Assembly (NCBI GenBank): GCA_017394925.1
Contig: JAFPWQ010000061.1
Coordinates: 1 to 9,386 of the forward strand
Length of the DNA stretch: 9,386 nt
Source: Synergistaceae bacterium
GTDB lineage: Bacteria; Synergistota; Synergistia; Synergistales; Aminobacteriaceae
Direction of reading: 5' to 3'
Shown: piece by piece, positions 1 to 5,859 of the stretch
How the letters are laid out: every line of letters starts with the position of its first letter
How positions within the stretch are numbered: position 1 is the first letter of the stretch
The notes under the pieces: generated by a model
What the model saw: the letters and a program-made list of their open reading frames with translations, nothing else
Told to the model about the DNA's origin: nothing
Database searches by the model: none
Program-made: the position numbers and the translations under genes

Positions 1-215
1 ATATCGCCGTCATCAAGTGCTCTGTTGGGCGTAACATAGTCCGTGAACTGAATCACTTCGAGATTAATTCCCTGCTTCGCGAGAATCTCTTTTGCAGGCT
101 GCCACATCTCATCGTAAACGCTTCCCGTAACTCCGAGCCTCACGGTTACTTCTGCACATGCACTGAACGCAAGCGCAATAACCAGAACCAACGCGACAAA
201 TAATTTCTTTGCCAT
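1..215 (-). CDS. metQ: MetQ/NlpA-family methionine-binding protein, N-terminal part (runs off the window)
   Basis: This is the substrate-binding component of a D/L-methionine ABC transporter, secreted to the periplasm or anchored in a membrane. Only the first 71 residues are in the window; the C-terminus lies beyond base 1. A signal sequence (MAKKLFVALVLVIALAFSAC) is followed by the family opening VTVRLGVTGSVYDEMW and then by FTDYVTPNRALDDGD, both typical of NlpA/MetQ proteins. The ATG at 215-213 has an AAAGGAAG ribosome site about 9 nt upstream. Cys20 could be a lipobox cysteine, but Phe17 at -3 is not the usual Leu/Val/Ile, and cleavage by signal peptidase I after Ala21 (ACA/E) is also possible. 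It follows metN, metI and the cupin gene on the same strand after a gap of 68 nt, so it is probably the last or a late gene of that operon. Confidence 0.93.
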   Translation of the reverse strand, partial: MAKKLFVALVLVIALAFSACAEVTVRLGVTGSVYDEMWQPAKEILAKQGINLEVIQFTDYVTPNRALDDGD

Positions 216-283
216 GATACAAAACTTCCTTTCGTGAAAATGAAAATTAATATATCAACAAAACGGGAAAATTATTAATCCCA

Positions 284-616
284 TTATGTCCGAGTAATAA
301 AATCCTGACGGGCAGGTGTAAACACATCTAAAAGTTTCCCGGCCTCAATGCATAAAGTCCCGTGTAACTTTCCGGAAGGAACAATCACTGAATCTCCGGG
401 CCCGATTTCAACGGTCTCATCTTCAATTGTATACTTAAAGCGTCCAGACAAGACAAGGCTGCTTTGAGTGTGAACATGTGAATGAACTGCTCCTACAGTC
501 CCGGAATCAAAACCAACTTCAACGAGCATTAAATCATCATTCCAGGCTAAAATTCTCCGCGTATTGCCGCCGCCTAAATCCTGCAACAATGTATCTTCGT
601 GATGAACAACTATCAA
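284..616 (-). CDS. Small cupin-domain protein inside the met transporter operon
   Basis: A 110-residue single-domain cupin (beta-barrel, usually metal-binding). Cupin motif 1 is visible as GAVHSHVHTQ, with metal-ligand candidates His45, His47 and Gln51 (Gln instead of the common Glu). Motif 2 is GDSVIVPSGKLH with His85. The ending LLDVFTPARQDFI is typical of a family of small stand-alone cupins of unknown substrate. The frame is open for 27 more codons upstream (to 697), but that part lies inside metI and does not look like cupin sequence. I choose the TTG at 616-614: it overlaps the metI stop as TTGA and has GAGGAGG about 8 nt upstream, so it should be translated by coupling to metI. Sitting between metI and metQ, it may act in methionine or sulfur metabolism, but the reaction cannot be read from the sequence. 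Confidence 0.88.
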   Translation of the reverse strand: MIVVHHEDTLLQDLGGGNTRRILAWNDDLMLVEVGFDSGTVGAVHSHVHTQSSLVLSGRFKYTIEDETVEIGPGDSVIVPSGKLHGTLCIEAGKLLDVFTPARQDFITRT

Positions 617-1290
617 TGCGTGTTCCTCCTCGCTATGAACTCTCCTAACCACTGTACTACGCTTACACCGGTAACAAGTACTATCACCGTAACCCACGTA
701 ATATCGATCATGTTCCTGTCATGGCCGTAACGAATCGCAAAATCGCCGAGTCCCCCTGCACCCACAGCACCAGCCATTGCGGTTAATCCGAGAAGGCTGA
801 TTATCGTAATCGTGATTGCACGCGTCAAAGGGGCAATGCTCTCACGTAAATACACTCTGAATATCACCTCAAACGGACTAGATCCCATAGACAACGCAGC
901 CTCTACTAATCCTTTATCGGTCTGTGCGAGTGCGCTCTCAACCTGACGGGCAAAGAACGGTGTTGCTCCGAACACTAACGGAACGATAACGCCCCGTACA
1001 TAAATTGCTGTTCCCATGATAAGACGTGAAAGAGGCATTAAGGCCGTGAGCAAAATGATAAACGGAATTGAACGGAATAAATTGATTATCTTGTCGAGTA
1101 CCTGATATATCGTTCTGTTCTCCATTATGCCGCCGGGCTTCGTTACCGTTAAGATTATCCCGAAGATTAACCCGAAGATAAATATTATTCCTCCTGACCA
1201 CACTTCCATCAATAATGTATCTCCGCAGGCCTTCCAGAATTCCGGCAGTCTCCGCATGAGATTGGGAAGCCACACATTAAGCTCCTGCAT
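613..1290 (-). CDS. metI: Methionine ABC transporter permease MetI
   Basis: Inner-membrane permease of the MetNIQ importer, 225 residues, close to the usual length of about 217. Hydrophobic segments occur at roughly 33-49, 75-93, 98-112, 157-180 and 197-216. The MetI hallmarks IINLFRSIPFIILL and EAALSMGSSPFEVIFRVYLRESI are clear; the latter is the EAA loop that docks on the MetN ATPase. GAVGAGGLGDFAIRYGHDR near the C-terminus is also diagnostic. The ATG at 1290-1288 lies within the end of metN (14-nt overlap) and has GAGGTGA at 1303-1297, 6 nt upstream. A GTG at codon 6, with AGGAG ahead of it, is a possible alternative start. The stop overlaps the TTG start of the cupin gene. Confidence 0.96.
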   Translation of the reverse strand: MQELNVWLPNLMRRLPEFWKACGDTLLMEVWSGGIIFIFGLIFGIILTVTKPGGIMENRTIYQVLDKIINLFRSIPFIILLTALMPLSRLIMGTAIYVRGVIVPLVFGATPFFARQVESALAQTDKGLVEAALSMGSSPFEVIFRVYLRESIAPLTRAITITIISLLGLTAMAGAVGAGGLGDFAIRYGHDRNMIDITWVTVIVLVTGVSVVQWLGEFIARRNTH

Positions 1291-2335
1291 CTTTTATCAC
1301 CTCAACACGTATATCTTTGTCCCTGTAATATTGAATCGCCCTGTTAATCTTCTCGCGTTCTCCGTTGAATATTACTACCGTTCCTCCGACCATAGCACCG
1401 GCGACAATTTCAACATCGGCAAGAATAATATTAATCTCAATGTCAAAGGCACGTGATGCATATGATATTAGAGGCTCTGAAACATCAGCATGAATGTATA
1501 CCAGTCTGGCCATTAACTCGCCGGGCTTTAATCTCACCATTGGGGAATCATCGCGTATAAGTGTTTCAATCTTTGAGAGATTAGACGTTGTGCGGACAAA
1601 ATTTTTCGTTACTGTGTGCTTAGGGTTCGAGAATATCTCAAAGACATCACCGGTCTCAATGATTTTTCCTGCATCCATTACTGCGGCTTTGAGGCAGATA
1701 TTCTTCACAACTTCCATTTCGTGAGTGATGACTACAATCGTTAAGCCCAGCTTTTTGTTCAGGTCCTTCAGCAATTGCAATATTGACGCTGTAGTCTGAG
1801 GATCTAATGCACTCGTTGCTTCATCGCATAATAATATCGTAGGGTCATTTGCAAGAGCGCGGGCAATAGCTACTCTTTGTTTTTGTCCGCCGGATAATTC
1901 AGAAGGGTATGCGTTTTCTTTGTCTGAAATTTCAACCAGTGATAATAACTCACGGACTCTTGCGCGAACTTGTTCTTTCGTCATGTCCCGTAAAGGATAG
2001 GCCACGTTCTGAAAAACTGTCCTTGAGGGCATGAGGTTAAACTGCTGGAAGATCATTCCGATTTTGGTCCGTGCCTTGTAGAGTTCTTTGGGCTTAAGCG
2101 TCATCATTTCTACACCGTCAATCTTAACGCTGCCAGAATCAGGACGTTCAAGAAGATTTATGCACCGTACGAGCGTGGACTTCCCTGCACCTGAGAATCC
2201 GATTATGCCGAAAATATCACCGTCATTGATTTTCAGTGATACATCATTGACCGCATGAATCGAATCTTTCTTGTCTTTCTTGTCCGTCGTTCTTGCGGAT
2301 TGAAAGTTTTTGATTATGTGTTCAAGTTCAATCAA
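1277..2335 (-). CDS. metN: Methionine ABC transporter ATP-binding protein MetN with C-terminal NIL domain
   Basis: Cytoplasmic ATPase that powers MetI/MetQ methionine uptake, 352 residues (family about 340-350). Walker A GFSGAGKST is at 46-54, the Q-loop at about 97-98 (MIFQQFN), the signature LSGGQ at 147-151, Walker B TILLCDE at 166-172, the D-loop SALD at 175-178 and the switch His at 205. Residues from about 265 to 345 form a NIL (ACT-like) domain, which in MetN binds cytoplasmic methionine and inhibits transport. A short Lys/Asp-rich insert (TTDKKDKKDS) sits at 16-25. The start is a TTG at 2335-2333; an in-frame TAA lies three codons upstream and AGGAGG (2353-2348) is 12 nt away, a slightly long spacing. 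It is the first structural gene after the attenuator-like leader at 2360-2520. Confidence 0.96.
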   Translation of the reverse strand: MIELEHIIKNFQSARTTDKKDKKDSIHAVNDVSLKINDGDIFGIIGFSGAGKSTLVRCINLLERPDSGSVKIDGVEMMTLKPKELYKARTKIGMIFQQFNLMPSRTVFQNVAYPLRDMTKEQVRARVRELLSLVEISDKENAYPSELSGGQKQRVAIARALANDPTILLCDEATSALDPQTTASILQLLKDLNKKLGLTIVVITHEMEVVKNICLKAAVMDAGKIIETGDVFEIFSNPKHTVTKNFVRTTSNLSKIETLIRDDSPMVRLKPGELMARLVYIHADVSEPLISYASRAFDIEINIILADVEIVAGAMVGGTVVIFNGEREKINRAIQYYRDKDIRVEVIKDAGA

Positions 2336-2359
2336 TAGAAATTAATTCCTCCTGTGTAT

Positions 2360-2402
2360 AAAAATAGCGGGAAGCCGTTTTCTTTGTTTACGTACTCCCC
2401 GC
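2360..2402 (-). terminator. Intrinsic terminator (attenuator, segments 3:4) upstream of metN
   Basis: On the minus strand GCGGGGAG (2402-2395) pairs with CTTCCCGC (2374-2367): 8 bp with one G-U. The stem can be extended by U2394-G2375 and, past a bulged A, C2392-G2376 and G2391-C2377, leaving an A-rich loop of about 13 nt. The 3' arm is followed by TATTTTTATA, a U-rich tail with interruptions. It lies between the leader peptide and the metN ribosome site, where a premature terminator would control the operon. Its 5' arm is shared with the antiterminator at 2432-2391, so the two folds exclude each other. Confidence 0.72.
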
Positions 2403-2432
2403 ATATTATATTCTTATTCAGCGAACAGCACG
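2391..2432 (-). promoter_or_regulatory. Candidate antiterminator hairpin (segments 2:3) in the metN leader
   Basis: CGTGCT (2432-2427) pairs with AGTACG (2396-2391), and TTCGC (2425-2421) with GCGGG (2402-2398), separated by a single G/G mismatch. This gives 11 pairs, 3 of them G-U, around an AT-rich 18-nt loop. The 3' arm is the 5' arm of the terminator. The 5' arm begins 3 nt after the leader-peptide stop codon, so a ribosome at that stop would cover it, while one stalled at the Met or Cys codons would leave it free. Pairing was done by eye; no energy was computed. Confidence 0.55.
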
Positions 2433-2477
2433 AACTATGTATGAATGATACATCCACACATCATGATCATACTGCTG
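2426..2477 (-). promoter_or_regulatory. Leader hairpin containing the Met codons (segments 1:2)
   Basis: GTATGA (2472-2467) pairs with TCATAC (2444-2439) and ATGAT (2464-2460) with ATCAT (2449-2445), with a 2-nt bulge between and a 10-nt loop. An outer CAGCA (2477-2473) pairs with TGCTG (2430-2426) across an 8-nt bulge. The Met codons lie in its 5' arm. The outer 3' arm overlaps the antiterminator 5' arm, so this fold should favour termination. An alternative small hairpin, ATGTAT (2453-2448) with ATACAT (2442-2437), uses part of the same sequence. Confidence 0.5.
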
Positions 2478-2515
2478 GTAATATTCAATGTATTAAAGAA
2501 TTTTTCTGTCTTCAT
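2435..2515 (-). CDS. Candidate methionine-rich leader peptide (attenuator uORF) of the met operon
   Basis: A 26-codon reading frame, ATG 2515-2513 to TAG 2437-2435, ending NITSSMIMMCGCIIHT. Three of its four Met codons are ATG-ATC-ATG-ATG at 2470-2459, followed at once by TGT-GGA-TGT (Cys-Gly-Cys). This is the composition expected of a peptide whose translation senses charged tRNA-Met, and perhaps tRNA-Cys. It lies between a strong promoter and a terminator in front of a methionine uptake operon, and the codon run is inside the 5' arm of a hairpin. No Shine-Dalgarno sequence precedes the ATG; the predicted transcript starts only a few nucleotides before it, so initiation would be near-leaderless. 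TTG 2488-2486 is another in-frame start. No homolog is known to me; expression is inferred. Confidence 0.62.
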   Translation of the reverse strand: MKTEKFFNTLNITSSMIMMCGCIIHT

Positions 2516-2523
2516 GATTTGAG

Positions 2524-2551
2524 ATTATGACATAAAACTAAAACGTGTCAA
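2524..2551 (-). promoter_or_regulatory. Sigma70-type promoter for the met leader and metN-metI-cupin-metQ operon
   Basis: A perfect -35 TTGACA (2551-2546), a 16-bp spacer and a -10 CATAAT (2529-2524, 5 of 6 matches). The predicted start is around 2520-2516, just ahead of the leader-peptide ATG. The -35 box starts 4 nt after the licD stop codon, so the met operon has its own promoter. I see no operator-like inverted repeat at the promoter, which fits control mainly at the leader. Confidence 0.72.
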
Positions 2552-2555
2552 GAAT

Positions 2556-3374
2556 TTATGCTTTCACCCATATATTTGGATTTGCGTTTTCCTGTCCTCT
2601 GGGAGTCATGTAGTCGCCGTAAAGCTGTGTGAGAATCTCATCATATTTTACCGGGCATTTTATCATCATGTCCTCAAACGGAAGTTCAATTGTATTTGCG
2701 AATAACTTTGCACTGAATATCTCACGTTCTGGTGAATATGACCCTCCTGTGTTGAATAATACGCTTTTATCCGGCGAATCATTACGCATAATTTTATTGT
2801 AGATACTGAACCATTGCCTCAATGAAAGAATCTTTAACGGTGAAGTCATCAGAGTAATAATTAAATTTCTCAAAGAACGTACATACATGAATTTATCTTT
2901 CACTAAATAGCATATTGTATGCAGTTTCTGAAGAGCCCAAAGTTTTCTGCTGTCCTCTCTGAACGAACCGAAGCCGTAGTCTAAAGGGAAAATATCAACA
3001 TGAAAGCCTGTATGAAACGGTGCATTCTTATATCTTGAAGCCCAGCAGGAAGTATCGTTTATGCATAGCCTCATCAGAAACGGCAGAAAGAATCCTTTAT
3101 CGCTGTCTGTAGTCTGAAGGAAATATTTCGGATTATGATATTTTTTTTCGGCCTCAATGAAGCGTTTATAGTCTTCGCGTTTCATCCATAAGTCAGCATC
3201 ATAATCCCATTGAATGAATCCATGTTCACGAACTGCACCCAGCAATGTCCCGTAGGCAGCATAATATATTATATTTTCTTTTGTGCATATATCATCAATA
3301 TACTTCATGGCCTCAAGCAGCATAGTGTGTGCTTCTTCCATTGAGGCATGACGCATTGAATTAATATCTGTCAT
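2556..3374 (-). CDS. LicD-family phosphotransferase-like protein
   Basis: 272 residues. LicD proteins have a nucleotidyltransferase fold and typically transfer phosphocholine or a related group to cell-surface glycans. The hallmarks are present: YGTLLGAVREHGFIQWDYDADLWM at 41-64 (a family-typical GTLLGAVR followed by an Asp cluster, with D57, D59 and D61 as metal-ligand candidates), HVDIFPLDYG at 125-134, and a C-terminal ILTQLYGDYMTPRG at 247-260. No signal peptide is seen, so it is probably cytoplasmic. The ATG at 3374-3372 is preceded by AAGGGA about 11 nt away; Met7 is an alternative start. It is divergent from murC and ends just before the met promoter. The acceptor is unknown and no sugar-transferase neighbours are visible, so I do not assign licD itself. 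Confidence 0.85.
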   Translation of the reverse strand: MTDINSMRHASMEEAHTMLLEAMKYIDDICTKENIIYYAAYGTLLGAVREHGFIQWDYDADLWMKREDYKRFIEAEKKYHNPKYFLQTTDSDKGFFLPFLMRLCINDTSCWASRYKNAPFHTGFHVDIFPLDYGFGSFREDSRKLWALQKLHTICYLVKDKFMYVRSLRNLIITLMTSPLKILSLRQWFSIYNKIMRNDSPDKSVLFNTGGSYSPEREIFSAKLFANTIELPFEDMMIKCPVKYDEILTQLYGDYMTPRGQENANPNIWVKA

Positions 3375-3429
3375 CCTGAAATATTCCCTTTCTGAATTTC
3401 TTTATGAATCGCTTTATAATTTGAAGCTG

Positions 3430-3458
3430 ATTGTATCACATGAAAATTTAATGCTTAA
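3430..3458 (-). promoter_or_regulatory. Weak promoter candidate for the licD-like gene
   Basis: Minus-strand extended -10 TGATACAAT (3438-3430), with a poor -35 TTAAGC (3458-3453) at a 17-bp spacing. It is about 55 nt upstream of the licD-like ATG. The extended TG motif may compensate for the weak -35. The AT-rich background makes chance matches likely. Confidence 0.35.
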
Positions 3459-3466
3459 AGCTGACA

Positions 3467-3475
3467 TGCTAAAAT
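3467..3475 (+). promoter_or_regulatory. Extended -10 candidate upstream of murC
   Basis: TGCTAAAAT (TGN plus TAAAAT, 5 of 6 matches) lies about 56 nt before the murC ATG in the divergent intergenic region. No convincing -35 is present. It is the best candidate for a start of the mur-fts transcript within the window. Confidence 0.35.
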
Positions 3476-3531
3476 AATTTTTAAGAATGAGACACACAGA
3501 AAAATTTTTTACGAGGTGAATCTTTCATTAA

Positions 3532-4890
3532 ATGATGAATAATATACAGCGTGTTCACCTGATGGGCATAGGCGGAGCAGGAATGAGTGCGCTCGCGAAA
3601 TTGTTACAGGCTCATGGGCTTGAAGTAACCGGCTGTGATTTGCGTGAACCTCATTATGATTTAGGCGGCATAAATTTTTCAATCGGACATAACCCCGAAC
3701 ACATAGACACACTTAAACCCGAAGCATTAATTCTCAGCAGTGCGGTCAGTCATGACAACCCCGAAGTAATTCGTGCAAATGAATCCGGCGTGAAAATATT
3801 ATCCCGTGCGCAGGCATTGAGCTGGCTGTTCAATAATTCATACGGAATAGGCATAGCAGGCGCACACGGAAAGACAACGACAACATCAATGACGGGATTA
3901 ATCTTCCTGAAATCGAATCTCAATCCCACAGTATATGTCGGAGCTAACGTACCTGACATAGGAAACAATGCAGTATCAGGAGAGGGAAAATATTTTATTG
4001 CCGAGCTTGATGAATCAGACGGGACATTTGAACTCTTTCACCCTTCAATCGCAATTATCACTAATGCAGACTGGGATCACGTTGACCATTACCCCACGAG
4101 AGACGCAGTAATCGAAGCATTCACGCGATATGCAGACGGCCGCAAAGAGAACGGAGCATTAATCATCTGTGCAGAGGATGAAGGAGCATCAAGAGTGTAT
4201 GAGAAGTGCGACAAATCACGCGGGAAAATAATCCGTTACGGCTGGGGAAAAAGTTTTGACTGGGGAGCTTATGACGTAACGAACACTCACGGAGGCGGAA
4301 TCAAATGCAGAGTCTCACACGAAGGCCATGAACTTGGAACTCTTGAACTCAGTGTATCAGGTGAACATAACATAATGAATGCACTTGCGGCAATTTCTGC
4401 GGCTGAACTCTGCGGCATTAGTTTTGAAACATCATCGCGGATTCTAAAATGCTTTCACGGATCAGAACGGAGAATGCAGATTAAAGGCATCACGGACAAT
4501 AACATTCTCATAATGGACGATTACGCGCATCACCCTTCGGAGATAAGAGCAACGTTAAAGGCAGTGAGAAATATTTATCCTGAACGAAGGCTTGTAGTTG
4601 TCTATCAGCCTCACAGATTTTCACGCACAGCCATTTTTGCGGGCGATATAGCGAATGCATTAATGAACGCTGACGAAGTATTTTTGCTTCCGGTTTATTC
4701 TGCGGGCGAAAAAGAACTATCGCACAGTTCATCGGACGAAATCATAAAGCTAAGTGAGAATCGAATCGTGCCTTTAACATTTGATGATGCAATTGAAACT
4801 CTCAGACATGAATTGAAACGTGATGATCTGCTTCTGACAATGGGAGCAGGAGATGTATATACGATTGGTGAAAATATTTTGAGAGTTTGA
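3532..4890 (+). CDS. murC: UDP-N-acetylmuramate--L-alanine ligase MurC
   Basis: Cytoplasmic ATP-dependent Mur ligase that adds L-Ala to UDP-MurNAc, the first step of the peptidoglycan stem peptide. 452 residues, the usual length. The N-terminal nucleotide-sugar domain begins HLMGIGGAGMSALA (9-22). The central ATPase P-loop is GAHGKTTTTS (110-119), followed by ELDESDGTF (158-166) and NADWDHVDHY (178-187). The C-terminal domain has GEHNIMNALAA (277-287), DDYAHHPSEI (329-338) and YQPHRFSRT (358-366). All family motifs are intact. ATG 3532 follows an in-frame TAA; GAGGTGA at 3513-3519 is the likely ribosome site, 12 nt away, so the second ATG (3535) cannot be excluded. It is the first gene of the plus-strand mur-fts block, and divergent from the licD-like gene. 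Confidence 0.97.
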   Translation: MMNNIQRVHLMGIGGAGMSALAKLLQAHGLEVTGCDLREPHYDLGGINFSIGHNPEHIDTLKPEALILSSAVSHDNPEVIRANESGVKILSRAQALSWLFNNSYGIGIAGAHGKTTTTSMTGLIFLKSNLNPTVYVGANVPDIGNNAVSGEGKYFIAELDESDGTFELFHPSIAIITNADWDHVDHYPTRDAVIEAFTRYADGRKENGALIICAEDEGASRVYEKCDKSRGKIIRYGWGKSFDWGAYDVTNTHGGGIKCRVSHEGHELGTLELSVSGEHNIMNALAAISAAELCGISFETSSRILKCFHGSERRMQIKGITDNNILIMDDYAHHPSEIRATLKAVRNIYPERRLVVVYQPHRFSRTAIFAGDIANALMNADEVFLLPVYSAGEKELSHSSSDEIIKLSENRIVPLTFDDAIETLRHELKRDDLLLTMGAGDVYTIGENILRV

Positions 4891-4944
4891 AATTATTTTA
4901 GGGTATAATACGGAAAATTTTATCAGGAATTTTTTTAATGCATA

Positions 4945-5853
4945 ATGTTATCTAATAATTTACGTTCTGCTTTATCCGGCATAATAATAAAAGAGAACTG
5001 GCCTTTATCCCCGTTATGCACGTTAGGTGTAGGAGGAGAGGCGGAAATTTTTACTGCACCTGATTCGATTGAACAGATGAAGATAGTATTTTCTGCGGCC
5101 ATGAATGAAAATTATCCCGTCTATATACTCGGAGGAGGCAGCAATGTAATCTTCCCTGACGGATTAGTTCACGGAGTCGTAATCTCAACTATGAATCTCA
5201 ATTCAATTGAATGGCGCACACCTTTCACTGCGGATGTAGATGCAGGATTCAAATTGCCGTTGTTATTGAAGGAAGTACGCGAACATAATCTCGGAGGACT
5301 TGAATTTGCCGCAGGAATTCCGGGTACACTCGGCGGAGCAATAGCAGGTAATGCAGGAGCAGGTGGTCATGGAGTGTGTGAACTCATCGATAACGTAATC
5401 ACAATTGAATCTGACGGAGAGATCATCAATCGCAATAACAGCATGATAGATTACTCGTACAGGCATTGCGGCCTTGCAGACGAAAAGAGAATCATAGTAT
5501 CAGTGCGTATGACCTTCAGACCCTCACAGCACGAAGACCAGAAAATATTTGAGAACTTCATGATGATGAGAGCAAAGCAGCCTCATGGACATAAAAATGC
5601 AGGCTGTACGTTCAAGAATCCAGGAGGGTATTCAGCCGGAAAATTATTAGATGAATGCGGATGTAAGAACTTGAGCGCAGGAGATGCAGTTGTATCTGAC
5701 ATGCACGCAAATTTTATTCTTAATCGCGGCCATGCTTCAAGTTCAGATGTGATTGAGCTGATAGAACTATGCGCTCAGAGAGTATATAACAGCACGGGAA
5801 TAAAACTTGAACCAGAGATAAAGATTTACGGCTCGTGTTTATTCTCACAGTGA
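4945..5853 (+). CDS. murB: UDP-N-acetylenolpyruvoylglucosamine reductase MurB
   Basis: FAD-dependent, NADPH-using cytoplasmic reductase that forms UDP-MurNAc, the substrate of MurC encoded just upstream. 302 residues, matching the shorter type II MurB class. The FAD-binding motifs VYILGGGSNVIF (59-70) and LEFAAGIPGTLGGAIAGNAGAGG (119-141) are clear, as are DYSYRHCG (169-176) and the C-terminal GIKLEPEIKIYG (285-296, Glu289 catalytic candidate). The proton-donor position in NAGCTFKNPGG is Cys221 rather than the Ser of E. coli MurB; Cys occurs in other family members to my knowledge. The start is uncertain: ATG 4945 has only an AGGA 16 nt upstream, and an in-frame TAA at 4936 rules out longer forms. 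A gap of 54 nt separates it from murC. Confidence 0.96.
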   Translation: MLSNNLRSALSGIIIKENWPLSPLCTLGVGGEAEIFTAPDSIEQMKIVFSAAMNENYPVYILGGGSNVIFPDGLVHGVVISTMNLNSIEWRTPFTADVDAGFKLPLLLKEVREHNLGGLEFAAGIPGTLGGAIAGNAGAGGHGVCELIDNVITIESDGEIINRNNSMIDYSYRHCGLADEKRIIVSVRMTFRPSQHEDQKIFENFMMMRAKQPHGHKNAGCTFKNPGGYSAGKLLDECGCKNLSAGDAVVSDMHANFILNRGHASSSDVIELIELCAQRVYNSTGIKLEPEIKIYGSCLFSQ

Positions 5854-5859
5854 TAAATT

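Noticed and set aside
216..283. Terminator between the cupin gene and metQ
   Set aside because: Only a 4-bp GGGA/TCCC stem is possible on the minus strand, too weak to call; metQ most likely belongs to the same transcript.
617..697. N-terminal extension of the cupin to ATG 697
   Set aside because: It lies entirely inside metI, does not resemble cupin sequence, and the TTG at 616 has a good ribosome site and a stop-start overlap.
938..1273. Open frame on the minus strand inside metI, and similar frames inside metN, murC, ftsA and ftsZ
   Set aside because: They overlap well-supported conserved genes in other frames, lack recognisable domains and have no fitting ribosome sites.
2341..2555. SAM riboswitch or T-box in the metN leader
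   Set aside because: I see none of the conserved SAM-I core sequence, nor the T-box AGGGTGGNACCGCG element. The leader is better explained by a Met-codon attenuator. A covariance-model scan would settle this.
4904..4909. Perfect TATAAT between murC and murB
   Set aside because: No -35 at an acceptable spacing (TTGAAA at 4887-4892 is only 11 bp away) and no extended TG. It may be chance in AT-rich sequence.
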